Of a stretch of 64,000 nucleotides of DNA, positions 51,790 to 60,019 are shown piece by piece. Numbering within the stretch: position 1 is the stretch's first letter; each line of letters opens with the position of its first letter. Made by a program: the position numbers and the translations under genes. The DNA lies in NCBI GenBank assembly GCA_017303805.1, contig JAFLBQ010000002.1:124001-188000 (forward strand), read 5' to 3'. The stretch is from Cytophagales bacterium (lineage in GTDB: Bacteria; Bacteroidota; Bacteroidia; Cytophagales; Cyclobacteriaceae). A model generated the notes under the pieces. The model ran no database searches and had not been told where the DNA came from. It was given only the letters and a program-made list of their open reading frames with translations.

Positions 51790-53235
51790 TTAATTCTTCC
51801 CCACCGGTGGCGGGCCATCCGGAATTAGACCTTTATATACGTGGTCGCCTTTGCCTTTTGCAAACTCGGCTTTAACAGCTTCAACTTTTTTAGGGTCTTC
51901 AAATAAATCAACCATCGTCATGGCTAAGGTTTTGGATGCATGCAACATTCCTTTGTGCCCGATAGACATTCCTCCACAAGCCACCACTGCCCATGAGTGC
52001 CACGGAGTTCCAACAGGTGCTGTAGCTACACTTAACCGAATGGTGGGCACCACCCAACTTACATCGCCCACATCGGTAGAACCACCACCGGCATTGGGAT
52101 TGGTTTCTTCCAACGGTTCTACTTTTGTATGCAAGCCTACTTGCGGTTTGCCGGTGCTCTCCTGAATCTTCTTCGCAAACGCAACTTCATCATCGGTATA
52201 ACTCATGGGGCCCAGCAGTGCTAAATTTTTGGTAACGTAATCCGCACCCGTGCGATTTACCAGCACCTCGTAAATACCCGAAACCAATGAAATCTTGTAA
52301 TCCACATTAGCCATAATAGCTGCTCCTTCGGCCATTTTCTTTACACGCTCATACACCTCATTCATACCATCGCGTTTTACATCGCGCACCCGCACCCACA
52401 GGCGCGAGTAGTCCGGAACAACATTTACCACCTGGCCCCCATCTTGAATGTGATAGTGAATCCGCACACTCGGTTTGATGTGTTCGCGCAAGTAGTTTAT
52501 ACCGGTTGTATATAACTCCAGCGCATCGCTGGCGCTTCTTCCATTCCACGGATCGCCCGAAGCATGCGCGGCCTGCCCATGAAACTCTACAATAAAATCT
52601 ACCAACGCGAGACCGGTTTGCACCGCGGCCTTCGTCTCAGCACCCGGATGCCAGTCCATCACCACATCCACTCCATTGAATAAGCCGGCCCGTATCATCC
52701 ACAGTTTACCAAAGAATTTTTCTTCGGCCGGGGTGCCAAAAAATTTAATGGTGCCTTTCAGTTTGCCTTGCTCAATCAATTGCTTGATCGACACCGCTGC
52801 CCCTAAGCTTGCGGTACCAAACAGGTTATGTCCACAACCGTGTCCGGGCTCGCCTGCATGCAGGGGGTCTTTGGTGGGTACTGCTTTTTGCGACAGCCCC
52901 GGTAACGCATCAAACTCCCCCAAAATTCCAATTACCGGGCTACCACTGCCATACGTTGCCACAAATGCCGTGGGCATTTCGGCCACTCCGCGTTCTACTT
53001 TAAATCCGTTGGCCTCGGCATAGTCGGCCAACAGCTTCGCAGACGTGTGTTCATTGAAAGCCGTTTCTTCCGCAGCCCAGATCTTATCGCTAATGCTGGT
53101 AAGGTTGGCAGCCTGGCCATTTATATTTTCGATGATTGCCTTCTTGCTTGCTGTAAGTACGGGTGCGGGCTGCTTTTTCTGAGCGAATGCACTTAGTGTT
53201 ACACAAAATGCAGTGAGTAAGGGTATGATTTTCAT
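51790..53235 (-). CDS. Exported M20 amidohydrolase, AbgB-like
   Basis: A 481-aa exported metallohydrolase (signal MKIIPLLTAFCVTLSAFAQ) of the AbgB/p-aminobenzoyl-glutamate hydrolase type. The metal site shows GHGCGHN (C134, H136), E171/E172 in TPAEEKF, H196 in DWHPGAE and a C-terminal SIGHKGMLHASK. The dimerisation or lid domain spans about 210-330. It probably cleaves N-acyl amino acids or amidated amino acids in the periplasm. The Cys in GCGH is the AbgB/hippurase variant. The next gene upstream (PIG-L) is 19 bases away on the same strand, so they may be cotranscribed. Confidence 0.9.
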   Translation of the reverse strand: MKIIPLLTAFCVTLSAFAQKKQPAPVLTASKKAIIENINGQAANLTSISDKIWAAEETAFNEHTSAKLLADYAEANGFKVERGVAEMPTAFVATYGSGSPVIGILGEFDALPGLSQKAVPTKDPLHAGEPGHGCGHNLFGTASLGAAVSIKQLIEQGKLKGTIKFFGTPAEEKFFGKLWMIRAGLFNGVDVVMDWHPGAETKAAVQTGLALVDFIVEFHGQAAHASGDPWNGRSASDALELYTTGINYLREHIKPSVRIHYHIQDGGQVVNVVPDYSRLWVRVRDVKRDGMNEVYERVKKMAEGAAIMANVDYKISLVSGIYEVLVNRTGADYVTKNLALLGPMSYTDDEVAFAKKIQESTGKPQVGLHTKVEPLEETNPNAGGGSTDVGDVSWVVPTIRLSVATAPVGTPWHSWAVVACGGMSIGHKGMLHASKTLAMTMVDLFEDPKKVEAVKAEFAKGKGDHVYKGLIPDGPPPVGKN

Positions 53236-53254
53236 AGTAGAATGGGTATAGAAA

Positions 53255-54052
53255 TTAAAACAACGAATTCTTTTCGATTGATGAAACTGCTACCGGCATA
53301 AAATACGCGGTGCTTTTCAACGAAGCTTTCAAAAGCTGGTGCATGCCTTCAATGCTTTGGGGCGTGTATTGACTTTTATGGCAATGCCATGAGGCCAATG
53401 CTTTTTCATAATCACTTTCCGAAACCGGAATCTTTACTGATAGAAAGGAAGAGTCCACAGTAGCCAATTGCATGGAACTGTTGGCGGGCAAATTACCGGT
53501 TGGAATGGCACTGAAGTAAAGTTGAACGGGCTTGTTCCATTTCTGCGTTTGAAAAACTTCTGTTACCACCGTACTTACCAACCGATGATCGTGATGGCCG
53601 GTCCAGCCGGAAGCGCCCCACGTAATTACCACATCGGGCTTTAAGGAAGTAAATAGTTCAGCAATGCGTGTGCGCATGGTATTCAGTTGCTCATTCAATG
53701 GCCCCATGCCTTCGCCCATTTTTAATTGATCGTGCAATCCAAACAAGATGGGCGGTTGAATCCCTAATTTTTCGGCAGCACATTTTGCTTCTTCCCTTCT
53801 TACGGTAGCCAGACTATCGCCAGCCGGAATTTTGGCATGATCGGTAACTCCATAGCGGCCATCAGTGGCTATGGCAAGGTAAACCGTTACCCCTGCGGCT
53901 GCATATTTTGCAAGCACCGGGCTTACCGTGGCTTCGTCATCGGGGTGCGCAAAAATGGCTAATAATGTGCGCGGAGTTGTTGAAGAAGTTTGTTGCTCGG
54001 GTGGAGCGCATTGAGTAAGCAAACAAATAAGGAGCAGGGCAAGCCAACGCAT
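53255..54052 (-). CDS. PIG-L-family N-deacetylase lipoprotein
   Basis: A 265-aa lipoprotein (lipobox LLTQC, Cys 15), starting at the ATG at 54052. It has the PIG-L/LmbE zinc motif AHPDDE (35-40) and the second metal-binding segment GWTGHHDHR, together with the LATDGRYG and REEAKCAAEKLGI segments. PIG-L enzymes remove acetyl groups from N-acetylglucosamine-type substrates; the product here is external and unknown. The upstream ATG at 54322 runs antisense through the Gfo/Idh gene and is rejected. It is divergent to the oxidoreductase, with starts about 130 bases apart. Confidence 0.88.
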   Translation of the reverse strand: MRWLALLLICLLTQCAPPEQQTSSTTPRTLLAIFAHPDDEATVSPVLAKYAAAGVTVYLAIATDGRYGVTDHAKIPAGDSLATVRREEAKCAAEKLGIQPPILFGLHDQLKMGEGMGPLNEQLNTMRTRIAELFTSLKPDVVITWGASGWTGHHDHRLVSTVVTEVFQTQKWNKPVQLYFSAIPTGNLPANSSMQLATVDSSFLSVKIPVSESDYEKALASWHCHKSQYTPQSIEGMHQLLKASLKSTAYFMPVAVSSIEKNSLF

Positions 54053-54182
54053 AGCCGGAAGGTTAGTTTGATTGGTAAGGTATTGAATTTTTTGAGCAGC
54101 TGAATACAGATTTTTGTGGCAGGCCCGATACCCGTTTGTCGGTTGATTTTTAGTAGTTTCGTTTGCATAACTTTTCAAAATC

Positions 54183-55460
54183 ATGAGCCTGAACAGACGT
54201 GAATTTATTAAGAAGAGTGCCCTGGGTACACTGGGCCTTACCATTTTGCCTTCGCTTATCAGTCGTGGATCAATAAATGACCGCGTAAGAATAGCCCACA
54301 TTGGCTTGGGTGGTATGGGCAATCAACACATGGAGTGGTTTGCCAATTTACCGGGTGCCGAAGTGGTGGCGCTGTGCGATGTGGATCAGAATCATTTAGC
54401 TGCCACGCTGGAGTCTCTGAAAAAAATCAATCCCGGAACAACGGCCTCTGCCTATGAGGATTTTCGTAAGGTTTTGGATCGGAAAGACATTGATGCCGTT
54501 ACCATTGCCACGCCCGATCATTGGCATGCGCAAATTGCATCGCTGGCATTTCAGGCGGGTAAAGATGTATATGGCGAAAAACCACTTTCGTACAGTGTGC
54601 AGGAAGGTAAAACCATGTTGGTAAATCAAGCCAAATACAATCGTGTATTTCAGTTAGGTACTCAAATTCATGCAGGCGATAACTATCATCGGGTGGTCGA
54701 AATAATCAAGAGCGGTGCTATTGGCAAAGTACATACTGTTCGCTTATGGAAAGACTCTTATTCCCCCGGTTTGGGCGAAGCAAAAGTTCAGGCACCACCC
54801 GCTGGTTTAAATTGGGATATGTGGCTGGGCCCGGCACCTTATGTAGCATACGTGCCGGAGCGTTGCCATTTTACCTATCGTTATTTTCTGGATTACTCCG
54901 GAGGCGTGTTTGCAGATTTCTGGTGCCACATTGCCGATATTGTTTGGTGGGCAATTGAACCTAAGGGCTTAAAAAGTGTTACCGCTCGCGGAGAAAAAAC
55001 CGATGGCCAGGCCGATGCCCCCAAGTGGCTGGATGCCGAGTTTGAATTCAAAGACCTGAAAATTTACTGGACAACAAAAGCCCCGAACGTACCCGGTGCA
55101 GCCGAGCGAAATATCGGGGCCTACTTTGAAGGCGATAAAGGCACTTTGATTTGTGATTATGGTACAATGGCCATTACCATCAATGGTGAAACTGTAACCG
55201 ATCTTCCTGCGGTGGCACAAAGCGTTCCGCGCTCACCCGGGCACCAACAAAATTTTATCGATGCTGTTAAGTCGCGCAAGCAGCCGGAATCTAATCTTGC
55301 ATACGCCCGCGAAATGACTTTGCCCATGCACCTTGCGTTAATCTCGTGGCGATTAAACCGCAGCTTACAATGGAATGCAAAAAAAGAAAAGTTTGCTGGC
55401 GATAAAGAGGCTGATTCCTATCTGGATCGGCCCTACAGAAAAGAATGGAAATTAATCTGA
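54183..55460 (+). CDS. Tat-exported Gfo/Idh/MocA-family oxidoreductase
   Basis: A 425-aa NAD(P)-dependent oxidoreductase with a twin-arginine signal (LNRREFIKKSALGTLGL). The Rossmann domain shows IAHIGLGGMGNQH and VVALCDVD; the EKPLSYSVQEG motif carries the conserved Lys of the family (EKP); a C-terminal alpha/beta domain follows with GGVFADFWCHIADI. Exported Gfo/Idh proteins of this kind are common in Bacteroidota and Planctomycetes and act on sugars or their amino derivatives. It faces the PIG-L lipoprotein divergently, which suggests a joint role on external amino sugars. Confidence 0.9.
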   Translation: MSLNRREFIKKSALGTLGLTILPSLISRGSINDRVRIAHIGLGGMGNQHMEWFANLPGAEVVALCDVDQNHLAATLESLKKINPGTTASAYEDFRKVLDRKDIDAVTIATPDHWHAQIASLAFQAGKDVYGEKPLSYSVQEGKTMLVNQAKYNRVFQLGTQIHAGDNYHRVVEIIKSGAIGKVHTVRLWKDSYSPGLGEAKVQAPPAGLNWDMWLGPAPYVAYVPERCHFTYRYFLDYSGGVFADFWCHIADIVWWAIEPKGLKSVTARGEKTDGQADAPKWLDAEFEFKDLKIYWTTKAPNVPGAAERNIGAYFEGDKGTLICDYGTMAITINGETVTDLPAVAQSVPRSPGHQQNFIDAVKSRKQPESNLAYAREMTLPMHLALISWRLNRSLQWNAKKEKFAGDKEADSYLDRPYRKEWKLI

Positions 55461-55500
55461 GTGCTTTCCTATCTGCAGCATTAAAAATAATCTCTTCGTT

Positions 55501-55538
55501 TAAGCTCAAGAAGTTGGGTTGATGTTGGATTGAGCTTA
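55501..55538. repeat. Inverted repeat after the oxidoreductase gene
   Basis: TAAGCTCAA (55501-55509) and TTGAGCTTA (55530-55538) are perfect 9-bp arms with a 20-base loop. It stands between the oxidoreductase and the YcaQ-like gene. No T-run follows, so it may be a hairpin or operator rather than a terminator. Confidence 0.35.
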
Positions 55539-55576
55539 GCTTTATGAGATTGCAGTTATATAGTTAGTGCGCCTTC

Positions 55577-56767
55577 ATGAAGAAGCTGATCCTTACAAAA
55601 TCCCAGACCCGAAAAATTATTCTTCACGCCACAGGCCTTTCGCGGTATGATCAATTTGGAAAAGGTAAACCGGCAGTCTATAAGGTGATTCAGCATTTGG
55701 GCTTTGTGCAGGTAGATACAAATTATACCGTTGAGCGCGCCCACCACCACACGCTGGCCGCACGTGTGCGTAACTACCAACCCAATTGGCTTAGCGAGCT
55801 TCAGGCAGAAAGTAGGATTTATGAATTCTGGACCCGCGACTCAGGGTTTATGCCCATGGATGAATTTCGGTTTTCGTTACCCATTCATGAAGCGTATCGC
55901 AGTAAATGGAAAAATTATTCGAGCACGGAAGTAAACCTGATGAACCAGGTGTTGAATAGGATTGCACGCGAAGGCCCCTTGCGTGCAAAAGATTTTGATA
56001 ACGACCGGGTAACCAAAAGTTCGGGCTGGTGGGATTGGCGCCCTTCAAAAGTGGCATTAGAAAGGTTACACGTTGCCGGAAAGTTGTTAGCTACCCGGCT
56101 CAAAGATTTTCATAAACTCTACGATCTGACTGATAACATTATACCGCAGGACGTGAACCGGGAAATGCCAACACCAGAAGCATTAGCGCAACATTTGATT
56201 TTTCGATCACTTAACTCAATAGGCCTTGCTTCGGTGCAGGAAATTGCATGGAGCGGTAGGTTAGCAAAGCCGCCTGTTAAAGAAGAATTGAAAAAGTTGG
56301 TAGCGGTAGGCGATGTGTGCCTGGTTAACATAGCCGGCTTGAAAGGAGATTGGTATATGTTACCCGCGAATGAGAAGAAAAAAATTACCCTTTCAGGCGA
56401 TGTGTTTATTCTCTCTCCGTTCGATCCGCTCAACGTGTACAGGCGCAGGCTCAAAGAAATTTTTGATTTTGATTACATGGTTGAATGTTTCGTGCCCGAA
56501 GCCAAACGGAAATACGGATACTTCGCACTTCCTGTTTTGGCCGGAGAAACTTTTATTGCCCGAATGGATGCTAAGGCCGATCGGAAGACCAACACACTCC
56601 TCATCCACAACCTTCACTTCGAGCCAGTAAAAATCACAACTACAATACTCAGCAAATTAGGCAAAGCCATCATGGCATTTGCCAAATTCAACGGCTGTAA
56701 TCAAATTACACTGGTGCACTCAAACAACAAGGCGTGGGCAAAAGCTTTGGTCAAAATGGTGCGTTAG
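55577..56767 (+). CDS. Winged-helix YcaQ-like DNA glycosylase family protein
   Basis: A 396-aa cytosolic protein of the winged-helix YcaQ (HTH_42) family. It starts with the LTKSQTRKIILHATGL helix. The HLGFVQVDTNY segment carries the QxD motif used by YcaQ for catalysis (Gln, Asp). The FEFWTRDSG-like region YEFWTRDSGFMPMDEF follows, then tandem winged helices up to FILSPFDPLNVYRRRLKEIFDFDYMVE. E. coli YcaQ unhooks interstrand crosslinks. It ends with a 4-base overlap with the convergent membrane protein. The start at 55577 is an ATG without a strong ribosome site. Confidence 0.85.
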   Translation: MKKLILTKSQTRKIILHATGLSRYDQFGKGKPAVYKVIQHLGFVQVDTNYTVERAHHHTLAARVRNYQPNWLSELQAESRIYEFWTRDSGFMPMDEFRFSLPIHEAYRSKWKNYSSTEVNLMNQVLNRIAREGPLRAKDFDNDRVTKSSGWWDWRPSKVALERLHVAGKLLATRLKDFHKLYDLTDNIIPQDVNREMPTPEALAQHLIFRSLNSIGLASVQEIAWSGRLAKPPVKEELKKLVAVGDVCLVNIAGLKGDWYMLPANEKKKITLSGDVFILSPFDPLNVYRRRLKEIFDFDYMVECFVPEAKRKYGYFALPVLAGETFIARMDAKADRKTNTLLIHNLHFEPVKITTTILSKLGKAIMAFAKFNGCNQITLVHSNNKAWAKALVKMVR

Positions 56768-58170
56768 CGGAGTTGCGTTGAAGCGTTGAGATAATAGGTA
56801 TCGCCTTGTTGTGTATAGCTTTTACCAAGTGCGGGCAGGCGTTTAAAAACAGTAGCCATTACGCGGTGCGGATCAACAATCACCTCGGGTAACTCTTGCT
56901 CAAACGCATTGTTGATCAATACTACGCTTTGAAAATAATCTGTTTCGGTGAAATACTGCCGCGCGATTTCCCAATCGTAAAAGCCAGTAGCCGGTTTGTT
57001 ATTTTCGAAGTAACCCCATTGTTCATCTAAAACTAAAATGCGCTTGTTTACTGGCGTGGTTGGCACATGGCTAACAAACATTTTAGAATAGTCTATTTTT
57101 TTAACCTGGTTGTAGCGTGCCACGTAGGCAACGGTAACAATACCTCCTGCAAACAACCACAACATTAGTTCTGCAAGCCATTTTCTTCGCACCAAAAGTA
57201 TGAAGTGACTGATGAAGTATGCCAGAGAGGGAGCCAGCGTAATTACCCGGTGCGGGGCCATTCTGCCGGCAACCGTAATTTCAACAGCAGCAAGCAGAAG
57301 CCACAAAAACATGATTTGCAAAAGTTGCGATTGATATTTGGTAAGGTGGGCCTCGCGGTTAAGCATAACCAACGAAAAAATAAAATAGAGAATAGGAATT
57401 GCTGAAAGGTACAGCATCGAGGCCAGCGAAAGTTGATTTTCAACAAACCACCGGGCGCTTTCGTAATAGCAGCGCCACAAAAAAGAAAGATTACCAAAAA
57501 AGTAGTACGCAACCAGCAGCAGCAGATGTGGCAGTACAAAACCAAAAACAAGCAGCAATGCCTTGCGAAGCGATAGGCGTGTAAAGATGGTAAGAATAAT
57601 GAGCACCCCCGGTAGAAAAACCACGTAGCTAAAAACAAACTGCGAGGCCAGCCCCAGGTAAAATCCAAGCTTTAATAGCGTGTCATCGCGCTGCACCCGA
57701 AACTCTACTTCTTTAAAGAGATTATTCAATGCCAGTAACACTAAAGAAGAAGCCAGCAATTCGGGCGATAGCGTAAGCAGATCAAACGAGAAACAGCAAA
57801 CTACACAATAAAGAAAGGCGGGCAGGTAGGTGCTTTCGCTTTGCGCCTTGTTATTGATAAGCAGCATGGCAAAGTACGCTCCTTGCACAAATATGAGCAG
57901 CAACGCCACCACATGGCGGGCCGTAAGCGAGCGCCCGAAAAACCACTCCGACCAGCCTGCAAACCAGGCCGCTAACGGGGGGGCCGCGGTATGAACTTGG
58001 GCGTAAAGGGTTTTTCCCGAGTTGAGTGTTTCGCCCAACACCATTGATTTCAATTCCGTTAAGGTTAATCCTACCGGGTCTATAAAAAACCCAAGCGCAA
58101 TCACTATTAACAAAATAAAAACAGCCAGCAGCCGGTAGGGGTCGTTAATACGGAAAAAGCGAAGCAGCAC
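56764..58170 (-). CDS. Polytopic membrane protein, glycosyltransferase-like
   Basis: A 468-aa integral membrane protein with about ten to twelve helices. The N-terminal luminal segment (GETLNSGKTLYAQVHTAAPPLAAWFAGW) and general plan resemble GT-C mannosyltransferase-like (ArnT/PMT) or Bacteroidota DUF6427-type proteins. The soluble tail (about 360-468) contains a conserved-looking KRILVLDEQWGYFENNKPATGFYDW. I do not see a definite DxD motif, so the transferase assignment is weak. It diverges from rbfA and overlaps the YcaQ-like gene by 4 bases at its 3' end. Confidence 0.65.
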   Translation of the reverse strand: MLLRFFRINDPYRLLAVFILLIVIALGFFIDPVGLTLTELKSMVLGETLNSGKTLYAQVHTAAPPLAAWFAGWSEWFFGRSLTARHVVALLLIFVQGAYFAMLLINNKAQSESTYLPAFLYCVVCCFSFDLLTLSPELLASSLVLLALNNLFKEVEFRVQRDDTLLKLGFYLGLASQFVFSYVVFLPGVLIILTIFTRLSLRKALLLVFGFVLPHLLLLVAYYFFGNLSFLWRCYYESARWFVENQLSLASMLYLSAIPILYFIFSLVMLNREAHLTKYQSQLLQIMFLWLLLAAVEITVAGRMAPHRVITLAPSLAYFISHFILLVRRKWLAELMLWLFAGGIVTVAYVARYNQVKKIDYSKMFVSHVPTTPVNKRILVLDEQWGYFENNKPATGFYDWEIARQYFTETDYFQSVVLINNAFEQELPEVIVDPHRVMATVFKRLPALGKSYTQQGDTYYLNASTQLR

Positions 58171-58240
58171 GCTAAATGAAATAGATTAAGCGCACAAATA
58201 AACAAAAAGTTGCCGTACTGCTTAAATGCAATTCAACCGT

Positions 58241-58248
58241 TATCTTTG
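58241..58248 (+). promoter_or_regulatory. Putative -7 box immediately before rbfA
   Basis: TATCTTTG matches TAnnTTTG exactly and ends 4 bases before the rbfA ATG. A CTG 20 bases upstream (58218-58220) is one base off TTG. The transcript would be nearly leaderless. Confidence 0.4.
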
Positions 58249-58252
58249 CTGC

Positions 58253-58621
58253 ATGAGTGGCACGGTACGACAGCAGAAATACAACAAACTGATTCAAAAA
58301 GAACTAAGCGATATCTTTCTGAAAGACAAACGCAGCATTTTAGGCAATGCGTTTATCACTATAGCCGAGGTGCGGATAAGTACAGACCTGAGTGTAGCCA
58401 AAGTGTACCTGAGCATGACTTTGGCCAAAGACAAAAAGGCCGTACTGCACAACATCGAACTTCACAAGAGTGAAATCCGTAAAGCCCTGGGCGATCGCAT
58501 TCGTAACCAGGCCCGCATTGTGCCCAACCTGGTATTTTTTATTGATGAGGTTGAAGAAAACGCTCAACGAATTGAAGACCTGATCAAGAGCTTGAACATT
58601 CCAAAAGAAGAAAAAGAATAA
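58253..58621 (+). CDS. rbfA: 30S ribosome-binding factor A
   Basis: A 122-aa cytosolic protein of the RbfA family. It binds the 30S subunit and helps 16S rRNA maturation at the 5' end. The KH-like fold is visible: RQQKYNKLIQKELSDIFLKD, ITIAEVRISTDLSVAKVYLSM, and IRKALGDRIRNQARIVPNLVFFIDE. I chose the ATG at 58253 rather than an in-frame upstream ATG at 58226 because it follows a TATCTTTG box by 4 bases and gives the family length. The LolC/E-like permease follows 12 bases later. Confidence 0.93.
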   Translation: MSGTVRQQKYNKLIQKELSDIFLKDKRSILGNAFITIAEVRISTDLSVAKVYLSMTLAKDKKAVLHNIELHKSEIRKALGDRIRNQARIVPNLVFFIDEVEENAQRIEDLIKSLNIPKEEKE

Positions 58622-58633
58622 ACCGGCAGCCCG

Positions 58634-59857
58634 TTGAACCTTCCGTTATTTATTGCCAGGCGCTACTTCTTTTCCGGAAGAAAAAAGAATTTTATCAACA
58701 TCATTTCGGGCCTTTCCATAGCGGGCATTGCATTTTCTACCGCTGCGCTTATTATCGTGCTCTCTGTATTTAACGGGTTAGAGGCGTTATTAACTTCGCT
58801 CTACACTTCGTTCGATCCGGAGTTAAAAATTGAATTGAAAAAAGGAAAATCCTTTGAGTTTGACCGAAGCCTGATTGAGCAACTGGAGCGCGTGCCGGGC
58901 GTGCACATCATAACCGAAGTAATTGAAGATTATGCCTACATCCGCTACCGCGATGCCGACATGGTAGTTACACTTAAAGGTGTAAGCGAAAATTTTTTAG
59001 AGCAACACCGGTTGGACGCCAATCGTACCGATGGGCGATTGGTTTTTTCTGAAAAAGGAATTGACTACGCCATTGTAGGAAAGGGGGTACAGTATGCCCT
59101 CTCGTTAAGCGTAACCGAGTCGGTTTTCCCCTTACAGGTATTTTATATTAAAGATGCCCGCGCAGGCACTCTTAATCCCTCGCAACTCTACACTACGCGC
59201 AGCATTAGCCCCGGGGGTGTTTTCTCCATCGAAAAAAACTACGATGACAATTACATTTTTGTGCCGCTGCATTTTGCACAAGAACTACTTAACTACGGCA
59301 ACAAACGCACCAGCCTCGAAATTCAAACCACGGGCACCGTGCCCCTGCAGCAGGTTAAAACCGAACTATTGAAAACACTGGGGGCTGACTTTAAAGTGCT
59401 TACCAACCAGGAACAACACCAGGATTTGTACCGCCTGCTTAAAATTGAAAAACTCTTCACCTTTATTGCGCTTACGCTGCTTATTCTTGTTGCCTCTATA
59501 AACATCTTTTTTTCTTTAATGATGTTGGTGCTGGACAAGAAGAAAGATATTTCGGTGCTCTTTGCGATGGGTAGTAGCCCAAGCCTGGTACGCGAAATCT
59601 TCTTAAGCGAAGGGGCCTTAATTGCTTTTACGGGCGCTGTTGCCGGGCTGCTGCTTGGGGCCACTATTTGCTGGTTGCAAGACACCTTCGGGTTGGTAGG
59701 CATGGGAATGGAAAATGCCATTATCTCCAGCTATCCGGTAAAAATGAATGTTACCGATTTTCTTTCGACCGCGCTGGTTATTGTGGTTATCACCATGCTG
59801 GTGTCGTTTTATCCAGCCCGGCTGGCCGCCCGGTCGTATGCCCTTCAAAATCTGTAA
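58634..59857 (+). CDS. LolC/E-FtsX-type ABC permease
   Basis: A 407-aa inner-membrane protein with a TTG start at 58634 (family-like MNLPLFIARRYFFSG). One N-terminal helix (about 22-45) is followed by a large periplasmic domain (about 50-260) and three C-terminal helices (about 275-400, FTFIALTLLILVASINIFFSLMMLVLD, and others). The architecture is that of LolC/E and other MacB/FtsX-type permeases. LolC/E extracts lipoproteins from the inner membrane together with LolD; no LolD-like ATPase is adjacent here. It is 12 bases downstream of rbfA, a conserved Bacteroidota arrangement. Confidence 0.9.
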   Translation: MNLPLFIARRYFFSGRKKNFINIISGLSIAGIAFSTAALIIVLSVFNGLEALLTSLYTSFDPELKIELKKGKSFEFDRSLIEQLERVPGVHIITEVIEDYAYIRYRDADMVVTLKGVSENFLEQHRLDANRTDGRLVFSEKGIDYAIVGKGVQYALSLSVTESVFPLQVFYIKDARAGTLNPSQLYTTRSISPGGVFSIEKNYDDNYIFVPLHFAQELLNYGNKRTSLEIQTTGTVPLQQVKTELLKTLGADFKVLTNQEQHQDLYRLLKIEKLFTFIALTLLILVASINIFFSLMMLVLDKKKDISVLFAMGSSPSLVREIFLSEGALIAFTGAVAGLLLGATICWLQDTFGLVGMGMENAIISSYPVKMNVTDFLSTALVIVVITMLVSFYPARLAARSYALQNL

Positions 59858-60019
59858 GCATGTAATTATCAGGCATGTTTTAGTCTAAAATTTTAAAAAA
59901 AGAAAAGCCCAAATTTTATAATTTGCGAATCTGCTTAGTGTGTAAAATTCCAAAAACCGGGGTTTTAGCCAGCTAATGAAAGTAATTAAAGCGGCAGAAT
60001 GTAAATTTTAACAGGGCTC

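Noticed and set aside
54053-54322. N-terminal extension of the PIG-L protein
   Set aside because: It runs antisense into the oxidoreductase gene and precedes a lipoprotein signal beginning at 54052.
59858-60019. Search of the largest remaining same-strand gap for RNA genes
   Set aside because: No cloverleaf, no long hairpin and no tRNA-like motif; only AT-rich sequence with a weak box before the SNF2 gene.
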